A DNA stretch of 6,832 nucleotides from Aliarcobacter butzleri (lineage in GTDB: Bacteria > Campylobacterota > Campylobacteria > Campylobacterales > Arcobacteraceae). Shown one piece after another: positions 1 to 6,832 of this stretch. Position 1 is the first letter of the stretch; each line of letters starts with the position of its first letter. A model generated the notes under the pieces. The model did no database searches and was not told the origin of the DNA. It saw only the letters and a list, made by a program, of their open reading frames with translations. Made by a program: the position numbers and the translations under genes. Where the stretch lies: the NCBI GenBank assembly GCA_012522985.1, contig JAAYJJ010000094.1, positions 1 to 6,832 of the forward strand. The letters are read 5' to 3'.

Positions 1-1218
1 ATTATAGCAAATGGTATAGATGTAGCCGTTGGTGATACAGTAAGGATAGAATCAGAACAAAATCTATATAAGGTTTTGGGGATGATAACAGCTATAGAAG
101 GAGAAAACTTTAAAATAGTTCCTTTTTCTTTTATAGATGGTTTTAGGATAAATGATAGAGTTTTTTTACAAAAAGAAGGACTTGCTATTAATTGTGGCTA
201 TGGGCTTTTGGGAAGGGTTTTAAATGCCCTAGGTGAGCCTATAGACAATGGTGGAAAGGTTCAAGATGTACCTTATACATCTTCATTAAATAAGCCTAGT
301 ATTCCTCCGCTTGAGCGGGGAGTTATCAATAAAGTTTTTGCTACAGGTGTAAAAGCAATAGACTCAATGCTTACAAGTGGCAAAGGGCAAAAAGTAGGTA
401 TTTTTGCTGGGAGTGGGGTTGGAAAATCAACCCTAATGGGTATGATAGTAAAGGGTTGTGAAGCTCAAATCAAGGTAGTTGCTCTTATTGGTGAAAGAGG
501 TAGAGAAATACCAGAGTTTATACAGTATAACTTAGGAGGTAATCTAGAAAATACTGTTATTATTGCTGCAACTAGTGATGAGTCTGCTTTGATGAGGAAA
601 TATGGAGCTTTTACAGCTATGGCGGTTGCTGAGTTTTTTAGAGATCAAGGACATGATGTACTGCTTATTATGGATAGTGTTACAAGATTTGCTATGGCTC
701 AAAGGGAAATAGGGCTTAGTACGGGTGAGCCACCAGTAAGTAGAGGCTACCCACCCTCTGTTTTTGCACTTTTGCCTCAACTTATGGAACGAGCTGGTAA
801 TAATAAACTAGGATCTATTACGGCATTTTTTACTGTACTTGTTGATGGTGATGATATGAACGATCCAATAGCAGACCAAAGTAGATCTATACTAGATGGA
901 CATATAGTCCTTACAAGAGAGCTAACACAAAGTGGAATCTATCCTCCTATTGATATTTTGCAATCAGCCTCAAGAGTTATGGATAAAGTTGTATTAAAAG
1001 AGCATTATAATTGCTTTTTAAAGTTAAAAAAGGTATTATCTCTTATAAAAGAAAATGAAGTGTTAATCCGAGTAGGTGCTTACAAAAGTGGAACAGATAA
1101 AGAGCTTGATGAAGCTTTGGCAAGAAAAGATAAAGTTACAGCTTTTTTATCTCAAGCACAAGAGCAAAAATATGATTTCGATACGATAGTAAATCTTTTG
1201 AAAGAGGTGGTATCATGA
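1..1218 (+). CDS. fliI: Flagellar export ATPase FliI (5' partial)
   Basis: FliI is the cytoplasmic ATPase of the flagellar type III export apparatus; it works with FliH and FliJ to help deliver substrates to the FlhA/FlhB gate. The frame is open from base 1, so the gene begins left of the window. 405 codons plus TGA are present, and FliI is usually about 430-440 residues, so roughly 30 N-terminal residues are missing. The TTG at 76 and ATG at 82 are internal codons, not starts, because typical FliI N-domain sequence (IDVAVGDTVRIE) precedes them. Visible motifs are the Walker A loop GSGVGKST (bases 409-432), the catalytic-glutamate segment ALIGERGREIPEF, the Walker B strand LLIMDSVTRFAMAQRE, and the FliI-type stretch PPVSRGYPPSVFALLPQLME. 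These motifs, including SGIYPPIDILQSASRVM, separate it from F1 ATPase beta and agree with the flagellar neighbours. A non-flagellar type III ATPase is the only close alternative, and flgL and flhA next door argue against it. The stop overlaps the flgL start. Confidence 0.96.
   Translation: MIANGIDVAVGDTVRIESEQNLYKVLGMITAIEGENFKIVPFSFIDGFRINDRVFLQKEGLAINCGYGLLGRVLNALGEPIDNGGKVQDVPYTSSLNKPSIPPLERGVINKVFATGVKAIDSMLTSGKGQKVGIFAGSGVGKSTLMGMIVKGCEAQIKVVALIGERGREIPEFIQYNLGGNLENTVIIAATSDESALMRKYGAFTAMAVAEFFRDQGHDVLLIMDSVTRFAMAQREIGLSTGEPPVSRGYPPSVFALLPQLMERAGNNKLGSITAFFTVLVDGDDMNDPIADQSRSILDGHIVLTRELTQSGIYPPIDILQSASRVMDKVVLKEHYNCFLKLKKVLSLIKENEVLIRVGAYKSGTDKELDEALARKDKVTAFLSQAQEQKYDFDTIVNLLKEVVS
1203..1217 (+). 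promoter_or_regulatory. flgL ribosome binding site and ATGA stop-start overlap
   Basis: AGAGG at 1203-1207 lies 7 nt before the flgL ATG (1215-1217), inside the last codons of fliI. The ATG overlaps the fliI TGA (1216-1218) in the sequence ATGA. A good Shine-Dalgarno plus a 4-nt overlap is the usual arrangement for translational coupling. It fixes the flgL start. Confidence 0.8.
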
Positions 1219-2375
1219 TAAATTTATCAGATCAAATGATGTTTAGGTTAAATAACCTAAATGAAGAGTATAAAAAGGTTAATTACCAAATGGCAACAGG
1301 AAAGTTGTTAGATAGAGGTAGTGATGATAGTGTACTGTACTCAAAAGAGCTTCATATAAACGATAGAATAAGAACATATGATGGACTAAAGAGCCAAGTA
1401 GAAAAAACAGCAGCATATAATAATGTCTCAGATATATCTGTAGATCAGATTAAAAATGAATTAGCTTCATTTCAATCAGAGATCTTAAAGTCTTTAAATG
1501 CAGGTATGGATATGAGTGCAAAGAGCGCTATAGCTAAGGCATTAGAAGGTTTTAGAGAAAATATCTTTATGGTTTTAAATGAAACAGTTGATGGGGAGTA
1601 TCTTTTTAGTGGATCAGATACTACAATAAGACCATTTCAAAAATCTAGTGGATTTGATAATATAGGAGACCCAGATTATGGTAAGGTTACATACAATGGA
1701 GATGGCTTACTTAGACAAATAGCAGTTGCACCAAATAGCTATAGAGATAGAGGTGTAACTGGATTTGATATAATGTTTTATACTACTGATAGTGCTATCA
1801 AAGGAGATAAGTTAAACTTTGATCCATCAGATAGAGTAATAGATGGTAGTGGTTTGGAGTGGAAACTAGATAGTGTTAATAATCTTTTGGTTAAATATGA
1901 TATGAATGGTGATATTACTAGCGATACTTTAACTCTTACACAAAATCCAGATGGAACATATAGCACACAAACACTTTCTCAAAGTGGTTTATTGCTAGAA
2001 GCAAAAAGAAATATATTTGATGATATGAGTGTAATTATAGCAGCACTCAATGGATATGAGATGGATGGAACAAAAATCACATCATCAGTAGATCAAGATG
2101 AGATAGTAAGATCTAAGCTTGATAGTATCAAAAGTGCATATGATGCATCCAATGTGGCACATGCTAAACTAGGAGCTAGAAATAGTATTTTTAACCAATC
2201 TTTGGAGCATATAAATACACAACTAACTCACTATAATATTCTTTACCAAGAAACAGCAGGAGCAGATCTAGGAAAGGTAGCTATGGAGATGAAAGCTTTA
2301 GAGATGACATATTCAGCTTTATATACAACTATCTCTAAAGTAAATGATTTGTCTTTGATTAAGTTTATTAGATAG
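1215..2375 (+). CDS. flgL: Flagellar hook-filament junction protein FlgL (HAP3)
   Basis: FlgL forms the junction ring between FlgK and the flagellin filament; it is secreted through the flagellar type III apparatus. The 386-residue protein has the flagellin-superfamily layout. An N-terminal D0/D1 helical region (residues 1-125) includes the characteristic ATGK...SDD turn (27-38). It is followed by DGEYLFSGSDTTIRPF (126-141), a FlgL hallmark, and by YNGDG (160-164). The middle (about 140-260) is variable and beta-rich, as expected of a surface-exposed domain. The C-terminal D1/D0 helices (about 295-386) contain AKLGARNSIF and end in SKVNDLSLIKFIR, the amphipathic tail typical of FlgL and flagellins. 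There is no cleavable signal peptide, as expected for type III export. A true flagellin is unlikely, because the GEYLFSGSDT motif and the export-gene neighbours favour FlgL. The product is similar in size to typical FlgL and shorter than the large FlgL of Campylobacter (recalled, not checked here). The stop is 17 nt before flhA. Confidence 0.9.
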   Translation: MINLSDQMMFRLNNLNEEYKKVNYQMATGKLLDRGSDDSVLYSKELHINDRIRTYDGLKSQVEKTAAYNNVSDISVDQIKNELASFQSEILKSLNAGMDMSAKSAIAKALEGFRENIFMVLNETVDGEYLFSGSDTTIRPFQKSSGFDNIGDPDYGKVTYNGDGLLRQIAVAPNSYRDRGVTGFDIMFYTTDSAIKGDKLNFDPSDRVIDGSGLEWKLDSVNNLLVKYDMNGDITSDTLTLTQNPDGTYSTQTLSQSGLLLEAKRNIFDDMSVIIAALNGYEMDGTKITSSVDQDEIVRSKLDSIKSAYDASNVAHAKLGARNSIFNQSLEHINTQLTHYNILYQETAGADLGKVAMEMKALEMTYSALYTTISKVNDLSLIKFIR

Positions 2376-2398
2376 AGGTAAAATAAAACTTAATGATG
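2374..2398 (+). promoter_or_regulatory. flhA translation start region with tandem ATGATG
   Basis: AGAGGT at 2374-2379 overlaps the flgL stop codon (TAG, 2373-2375). Two in-frame ATG codons follow at 2393 and 2396. The spacing from the Shine-Dalgarno is 13 nt to the first and 16 nt to the second, both longer than usual, so the first is preferred. No other purine-rich site lies closer. Coupling to flgL translation could compensate for the weak spacing, but that is inference. Confidence 0.5.
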
Positions 2399-4516
2399 TT
2401 GCAAAGGATATTTTCAAAAGACTTAATCACAGTCGCACTTTTTGTGGCAATATTAACTATTATTATAGTTCCATTGCCACAAGCGGCACTGGATTTTTTC
2501 CTAGCAGTATCATTATCTTTATCTTTACTTATTTTACTTATTTCACTTTATATCCAAAAACCATCGGATCTTACGACTTTTCCAACACTTATTTTGATTT
2601 TGGCACTTTTTAGACTTGCATTAAATATAGCCACAACTAGATCTATTTTAAGTGAAGGACATAACGGTCCAGAAGCAGTTAGTAGTATAATTGCCGCTTT
2701 TGGGGATTTTGTTGTTGGTGGGAATTTGGTTATTGGTATTATAGTTTTTGTAATATTGGTACTTATTAACTTTATGGTTATAACCAAAGGTGCTACTAGG
2801 GTTGCTGAGGTAACTGCTAGGTTTACACTTGATTCTATGCCTGGTAAACAAATGGCTATAGATGCTGATTTAAATGCTGGATTTATAGATGATAAGGAGG
2901 CTCAACAAAGAAGAAAAGAGCTTATCTCTGAAGCAAACTTTTATGGGGCTATGGATGGATCTAGTAAGTTTGTAAAGGGTGATGCGGTTGCTGGTATTAT
3001 TATAACACTAGTCAATGTAATAGGTGGACTTTTAATAGGGATATTTCAACACGACCTAACAGTAGCTCAAAGTGGAGAGATTTATACTATTTTAACTATA
3101 GGTGATGGTTTAGTTGCACAACTTCCTGCACTAGTGCTATCAACAGCAACGGCTATTATTATCACTAGATCCAATATGGATGAAGAGAGATTTGCAAACC
3201 AATCAATTGCCCAACTTGTAAAAGATAGTAAATCTTTGATTTTAGTTGGAATTGGACTTATTTTATTTGGACTTTTACCAGGCTTTCCTACAGGGATACT
3301 CTTTATGATAGGAGCAATCCTTAGTTTTACAGGATATACTATCTATATGATAGAGCAAAAACAAGATAATGCAATAACAAGATTTTTTCAAACTTCACCA
3401 CAAAGTGTACAAAAGAAAAAAATCTCCGCTACTAGTGTAGAAGAGTTAAAAGAACAAAAACTAAAAGCAACAAAACCAAATGATGCTGAAGTTATTGAAA
3501 GCATTATGAAGATGGATATTTTGGAGCTTAAACTTGGTATTAGGCTTTTAAAACTACTTCAAGGGGATAATGAGCTTTTAGATAAAATAAGAGGTATTAG
3601 AAAAACTATTGCAGCTGAGCTAGGATTTATTATCCCTCAAATCAAAATCTCTGATGATCCAAACTTGGAGTACAATCAATACTCTTTATATCTTAAAAGA
3701 ATCCCTATAGCAAAGGGCAATGTTGAAGTTGATAAGCTTTTGGCTATGGGTGGAATAGGTAGCCAAAAACTAGAGGGCAAAAGAGTAAAAGAGCCTGTTT
3801 TTGGACTTGATGCTATTTGGATCAATCCTGAATATAAAGAAGATGCTCTTATGAAAGGATATACTGTTGTTGATGCTGCTACTATTATATCAACACATAT
3901 TAGTGAGTTTATCAAAAAATATGCTGAGGATATTATTACTAGACAAGATATTGTAGATCTTGTAGATAAGCTAAAAGAGGATTTCCCTGTAGTTATAGAA
4001 GAGGCTATGAAAGTAACTAGTTATGGAACACTTCTAAAAGTATGTAAAGAGCTACTACATGAAAAAATACCAATAATAGATATGCTAACTATTGTTGAAG
4101 CAGTTGCAGATATATCTGAATATACTAGAGTCCCTGATGTTTTAGTAGAGCATGTTAGAGCTAAGCTTTTTAGACTAATAACAGAAAAGTTTAAAAATAG
4201 TGATGGGATTTTGCATATTCTTAACATAAAACCAGAGCTAGAACAACAGTTTATCACTAAACTAAAAGAGCAACACGGTGTAACGCAGTTGCTTCTTAGT
4301 ATAGGAGAGATAAATAGCCTTGTTACTAAAACAAAAGAGTTAGTACAAAGTGTAGAAGCTACAGGAATTTCAAAAGTAGTTATGGTTGTTGATCCTCTTC
4401 TTAGAAAAAGAATCTCTGAGATTTTTGAAAAATTTGGACTTGATGTTGCTGTTTTAAGCCATGCGGAGCTTGATTCTAAGGCAAATTTTGCAATAGATGG
4501 AACTTTGGAGTTTTAA
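2393..4516 (+). CDS. flhA: Flagellar type III export gate protein FlhA
   Basis: FlhA is the largest integral-membrane subunit of the flagellar export gate. Its membrane half conducts ions and substrates, and its cytoplasmic domain forms a nonameric ring that docks chaperone-substrate complexes. The 707 residues match the usual 690-725. Residues 1-320 hold about eight hydrophobic segments (first at roughly 11-28, 33-53 and 62-80, last at about 281-318). The FHIPEP-family signature lies at 143-163 in the cytoplasmic loop (RFTLDSMPGKQ followed by MAIDADLNAG). Next comes the conserved loop with FYGAMDGSSKFVKGDA (183-198). A charged linker (about 322-365) leads to the cytoplasmic domain, which includes ISEFIKKYAEDIITRQDI (503-520) and YTRVPDVLVEHVRAKL (577-592). 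Paralogous virulence-type gate proteins (SctV family) share this fold, but the flagellar context favours FlhA. The alternative start is one codon downstream (ATG 2396) and makes no functional difference. It appears to be the last gene of the flagellar unit. Confidence 0.97.
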   Translation: MMLQRIFSKDLITVALFVAILTIIIVPLPQAALDFFLAVSLSLSLLILLISLYIQKPSDLTTFPTLILILALFRLALNIATTRSILSEGHNGPEAVSSIIAAFGDFVVGGNLVIGIIVFVILVLINFMVITKGATRVAEVTARFTLDSMPGKQMAIDADLNAGFIDDKEAQQRRKELISEANFYGAMDGSSKFVKGDAVAGIIITLVNVIGGLLIGIFQHDLTVAQSGEIYTILTIGDGLVAQLPALVLSTATAIIITRSNMDEERFANQSIAQLVKDSKSLILVGIGLILFGLLPGFPTGILFMIGAILSFTGYTIYMIEQKQDNAITRFFQTSPQSVQKKKISATSVEELKEQKLKATKPNDAEVIESIMKMDILELKLGIRLLKLLQGDNELLDKIRGIRKTIAAELGFIIPQIKISDDPNLEYNQYSLYLKRIPIAKGNVEVDKLLAMGGIGSQKLEGKRVKEPVFGLDAIWINPEYKEDALMKGYTVVDAATIISTHISEFIKKYAEDIITRQDIVDLVDKLKEDFPVVIEEAMKVTSYGTLLKVCKELLHEKIPIIDMLTIVEAVADISEYTRVPDVLVEHVRAKLFRLITEKFKNSDGILHILNIKPELEQQFITKLKEQHGVTQLLLSIGEINSLVTKTKELVQSVEATGISKVVMVVDPLLRKRISEIFEKFGLDVAVLSHAELDSKANFAIDGTLEF

Positions 4517-4524
4517 CGATAGTT

Positions 4525-4557
4525 TTGAGTGAAAATTTATTAGACTTTTAGTATAAT
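4525..4557 (+). promoter_or_regulatory. Putative sigma-70 promoter of argB-thrC
   Basis: A perfect TATAAT box lies at 4552-4557 in the only real gap of the window, preceded by TTTTAG at 4546-4551 and a T/A-rich stretch. TTGAGT at 4525-4530 resembles a -35 box, but the spacer is 21 nt, longer than the usual 16-18. Campylobacterota housekeeping promoters commonly lack a conserved -35 and rely on an extended -10 with upstream T-rich tracts, so the -10 carries the call. A start near 4563-4566 would leave a leader of about 20 nt before argB. No operator or riboswitch-like structure is visible in this short leader. Confidence 0.6.
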
Positions 4558-4572
4558 AAGATATTTGAAAAT

Positions 4573-4587
4573 GGAGTTTGTCTAATG
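4573..4587 (+). promoter_or_regulatory. argB ribosome binding site
   Basis: GGAG at 4573-4576 lies 8 nt before the ATG at 4585-4587, a near-ideal spacing. This supports the chosen start over any later methionine. The reading frame upstream of it offers no plausible alternative start in the gap. Confidence 0.75.
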
Positions 4588-5439
4588 AAGAAAAAATCTC
4601 TACAAGTAAGGACTATTCTTGCTGCTTTGCCATATATCAAAGAGTTTAGTGGTGAGACAATAGTTATCAAGTATGGTGGAGCTGCACAGCTTACTCCAGA
4701 GCTTAGGGATAAATTTGCCCAAGATATAGTGTTGCTTTCTTTAGTAGGGATAAAACCCGTTATTGTTCATGGTGGAGGACCTAAGATAAATGAGCTTTTA
4801 AATAAACTAGATATTAAATCGGAGTTTATTGATGGACATAGGGTTACAAATGCTGATGCTATGAAGATAGTGGAGATGGTTTTAAGTGGTGAAATTAACA
4901 AAAACATCACTTCACTTTTAAATCACCACGGGGCAAAAGCCATAGGTATAAGTGGTAAAGATTCAAGCTTTATAAAAGCAGTAGCAAAAGATGATGGTAA
5001 ATTTGGATATACTGGAAGTATCACACATATAAAAGCTGATGTTTTACATAAACTAATAGGTGAAAAGTTTGTTCCCGTAATAGCTCCTATTGCTGATAGC
5101 TCTATAGCAAATCATTTAGGGTTTAATATCAACGCTGATATAGCAGCAAGTAAAATAGCTATTGCCCTACAAGCAAAAAAAGTTCTATTTCTAACAGATA
5201 CTGTAGGTGTACTTGATCAAGATAAAAAGCTAATTGCTTCATTAAACCAAGAAGATGTTGATAAACTAAAAGCAGATGGAACAATAGCTGGTGGTATGAT
5301 ACCAAAGGTAGATGCTTGTTTGGATGCAGTACAACATGGTGTACAAAAAGCTCATATTATAGATGGTAGAGTAGAACACTCTATTTTATTGGAGCTTTTT
5401 ACAAGCGAAGGTATAGGAACACAATTTTTACAACAATAA
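4585..5439 (+). CDS. argB: N-acetylglutamate kinase ArgB, probably arginine-inhibited
   Basis: ArgB phosphorylates N-acetyl-L-glutamate with ATP, the second step of arginine biosynthesis, in the cytoplasm. The 284-residue protein is full length for the amino-acid-kinase family. Visible active-site elements are VIKYGGAA (27-34, with Lys29 matching the catalytic lysine near the N terminus), VHGGGPK (61-67), DGHRVTNA (83-90, Arg86 for substrate carboxylate binding), NINADIAA (181-188, with Asp185 as the catalytic organiser), LTDTVGVL (203-210) and GGMIPKVDA (236-244, Lys241 as the second catalytic lysine). An extra N-terminal helix before the kinase fold (RTILAALPYIKEF, 9-21) and the C-terminal stretch HGVQKAHIIDGR...LLELFTSEGIGT (251-279) match the signature of hexameric, arginine-inhibited enzymes such as those of Thermotoga and Pseudomonas. 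It has its own promoter and is followed by thrC after 12 nt. No key residue appears to be missing. Confidence 0.97.
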   Translation: MKKKSLQVRTILAALPYIKEFSGETIVIKYGGAAQLTPELRDKFAQDIVLLSLVGIKPVIVHGGGPKINELLNKLDIKSEFIDGHRVTNADAMKIVEMVLSGEINKNITSLLNHHGAKAIGISGKDSSFIKAVAKDDGKFGYTGSITHIKADVLHKLIGEKFVPVIAPIADSSIANHLGFNINADIAASKIAIALQAKKVLFLTDTVGVLDQDKKLIASLNQEDVDKLKADGTIAGGMIPKVDACLDAVQHGVQKAHIIDGRVEHSILLELFTSEGIGTQFLQQ

Positions 5440-5440
5440 A

Positions 5441-5454
5441 TAAGGAATATTATG
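5441..5454 (+). promoter_or_regulatory. thrC ribosome binding site
   Basis: TAAGGA at 5441-5446 lies 5 nt before the ATG at 5452-5454. The argB stop (TAA, 5437-5439) is in the same reading frame as thrC, so no start upstream of 5452 is possible in the gap. This fixes the thrC start. There is no terminator or promoter in the 12-nt spacer, so thrC is read through from argB. Confidence 0.8.
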
Positions 5455-6832
5455 AATTTTATAGAAACAAGAGGAAATAATACACAAAATCCACAAGAGG
5501 TTAGTTTTTCACAAGCTATTTTAAGTCCAAGTGCTTCTTATGGTGGACTTTATGTACCAAAAACATTACCACAACTAAGCTTAGAAGAGATAGATAGACT
5601 AAAGAGTCTATCATATAAAGAGTTAGCTTCTTTTGTTTTAAATGATATCTTTGAAGTTGATATAGATAAAGAGATTTTTGATAAGGCTGTAGAGCTTTAT
5701 GATAGATTTGATGATAGTTCAAATCCAGCACCACTTGTAAAGGTAAAAGAGGATCTTTTTGTATGTGAGCTTTATCATGGACCAACAAGAGCTTTTAAAG
5801 ATATGGCATTACAACCTTTTGGGTATATATTATCTTCTATTGCACAAAAACAAGGTGATAACTATCTTATTTTAGCAGCTACTAGTGGTGATACAGGACC
5901 AGCAGCACTAAGTACTTTTAAAAATAAACAAAATATCCAAGTAGGATGTTTATATCCAGATGGTGGTACAAGTGATGTACAAAGACTTCAAATGGTTACC
6001 GAAGATGGAGAAAACTTAAAGGTTTTGGGTATTAAAGGTAACTTTGATGATGCACAAAATGCTCTTAAAAACTTACTTGCAAGTAGTAGTTTTAAAGAGG
6101 AGTTAGAGAATCTTGGCTTAAAGCTAAGTGCTGCAAACTCTGTAAACTTTGGAAGAATTATATTTCAAATAGTATATCATTTTTGGTCATATATAGAGCT
6201 TTTAAACAAAAATGAGATAGTTTTGGGTGAAAAGATCTATTTAGTAGTACCAAGTGGTAACTTTGGTAATGCTTTGGGAGCTTATTATGCTAAAAAGATG
6301 GGATTACCAATAGAAAAAATCTTAATCTCTTCAAATGAAAACAATATCCTTACAGAGTGGATCAATGAAGGAAAATATGATCTTACAAATAAAAAGCTTA
6401 TTATGACTAACTCTCCAGCTATGGATATACTTAAATCATCAAATATAGAAAGAATCTTATTTGATATGTTTGGAGCTATAAGAACAAAAGAGCTTATGGA
6501 TGAACTAAATACAAATAATAAGTTTTTACTATCAAAAGATGAAGTTTTACGAATTCAAGAGGATTTTGGAGCTACATTTTGTGATGATGAGTATTGTAAA
6601 AGTACTATCAAAGAGTATTTAGAAGATGGTTATTTGATGGATCCTCATACTGCAACTTGTATTAAATCATATGAAAATCTAAAACAACTTCCACTTAAAG
6701 TGGTAGTTTATTCTACAGCTGAGTGGACTAAGTTTTCTCCAACAGTATTAAATGCTCTAAATCAAGATAAAATAAAATATGATGATTTAAGTGCATTAAA
6801 AGAGATAAGTAGTAAATATAGTGCTAAAATAC
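5452..6832 (+). CDS. thrC: Threonine synthase ThrC (3' partial)
   Basis: ThrC is a pyridoxal-phosphate enzyme that converts O-phosphohomoserine to threonine and phosphate, the last step of threonine synthesis. The frame stays open from ATG 5452 to the window edge: 460 full codons and one extra base. Members of this longer ThrC class run to about 470-500 residues, so only a short C-terminal piece should be missing. Visible features are the N-terminal ETRGN (5-9), the substrate-lid segment SPSASYGGLYVP (25-36), the PLP-lysine motif HGPTRAFKDMALQ (109-121, Schiff-base Lys116), ATSGDTGPAA (143-152), AANSVNFGRI (228-237), the glycine-rich VPSGNFGNALG (266-276) and STAEWTKFSP (421-430). The ETRGN start and HGPTRAFKD motif place it in the E. 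coli/yeast-like class rather than the shorter Bacillus/plant-like class. In the last motif, EW stands where many relatives have HPA (as in TAHPAKF); I believe this is normal for Campylobacterota but cannot check it. It follows argB closely and shares its transcript. Confidence 0.96.
   Translation, partial: MNFIETRGNNTQNPQEVSFSQAILSPSASYGGLYVPKTLPQLSLEEIDRLKSLSYKELASFVLNDIFEVDIDKEIFDKAVELYDRFDDSSNPAPLVKVKEDLFVCELYHGPTRAFKDMALQPFGYILSSIAQKQGDNYLILAATSGDTGPAALSTFKNKQNIQVGCLYPDGGTSDVQRLQMVTEDGENLKVLGIKGNFDDAQNALKNLLASSSFKEELENLGLKLSAANSVNFGRIIFQIVYHFWSYIELLNKNEIVLGEKIYLVVPSGNFGNALGAYYAKKMGLPIEKILISSNENNILTEWINEGKYDLTNKKLIMTNSPAMDILKSSNIERILFDMFGAIRTKELMDELNTNNKFLLSKDEVLRIQEDFGATFCDDEYCKSTIKEYLEDGYLMDPHTATCIKSYENLKQLPLKVVVYSTAEWTKFSPTVLNALNQDKIKYDDLSALKEISSKYSAKI

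Noticed and set aside
76..84. TTG (76) or ATG (82) as the true start of fliI.
   Set aside because: The frame is open to base 1 and the upstream codons encode expected FliI N-terminal-domain sequence, so the gene is cut by the window edge rather than starting here.
2601..2620. Sigma-54-like pair TGGCAC ... TTGCA on the + strand, of interest because flagellar genes in this phylum use sigma-54.
   Set aside because: The spacer between the two elements is 9 nt instead of the required 5, and the site lies inside conserved FlhA membrane-segment codons with no gene start downstream.
4483..4493. Small palindrome GCAAATTTTGC near the end of flhA, considered as a terminator stem.
   Set aside because: The arms are 5 nt with a 1-nt centre, so no hairpin can form, and it encodes FlhA residues with no T-run following.
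4517..4523. CGATAGT just after the flhA stop, resembling a sigma-28 -10 element.
   Set aside because: The match is partial and no sigma-28 -35 (TAAA-type) element lies at the right distance upstream; the TATAAT box nearer argB is a much better candidate.
4571..4585. A four-codon mini-ORF (ATG GAG TTT GTC TAA) whose stop overlaps the argB start in TAATG; a possible leader or coupling peptide.
   Set aside because: Its ATG has no ribosome binding site of its own and sits against the argB Shine-Dalgarno (GGAG), so the overlap is most simply chance in AT-rich sequence.
5516..5788. Antisense open frame of 90 codons inside thrC.
   Set aside because: It is a shadow of the thrC coding frame: low-complexity Leu/His/Gln/Tyr-rich translation, no known motif, and strong conserved ThrC coding on the other strand. 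The shorter antisense frames within fliI, flgL and flhA (for example 544-780, 1778-1966, 2548-2787, 3676-3915, 4021-4257) were rejected for the same reason.

Overview
This is an AT-rich window in which almost every base is coding and every gene lies on the + strand. It holds five core genes: fliI (5' end cut), flgL, flhA, argB and thrC (3' end cut). Low GC, A/T-ending codons, short gaps, and the combination of flagellar export genes with an arginine-sensitive type ArgB all suggest a flagellated member of the Campylobacterota, perhaps an Arcobacter- or Sulfurimonas-like organism. The genus is an inference from general protein resemblance and cannot be settled here.

Positions 1-4516 form a flagellar block. 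FliI, the ATPase of the flagellar type III export apparatus, enters from the left edge. Its stop overlaps the start of flgL (ATGA, 4 nt), which encodes a hook-filament junction protein that this machine exports. After 17 nt comes flhA, the large membrane subunit of the export gate. The genes supply energy for export (FliI), an export substrate (FlgL) and the gate (FlhA), and they look co-transcribed from a promoter left of the window.

Positions 4517-4584 are the only real intergenic gap (68 nt). It contains a perfect TATAAT box with a T-rich upstream stretch and no convincing terminator hairpin. It probably starts a new transcription unit.

Positions 4585-6832 form an amino-acid biosynthesis block. 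ArgB (N-acetylglutamate kinase, second step of arginine synthesis) is followed after 12 nt by ThrC (threonine synthase, last step of threonine synthesis), which runs off the right edge after 460 codons. ArgB carries the N-terminal helix and C-terminal signature of feedback-inhibited, hexameric enzymes.

I found no RNA genes, mobile elements, CRISPR arrays, long repeats or pseudogenes, and no evidence of an undescribed system. The points worth a second look concern gene order, coupling and regulation.
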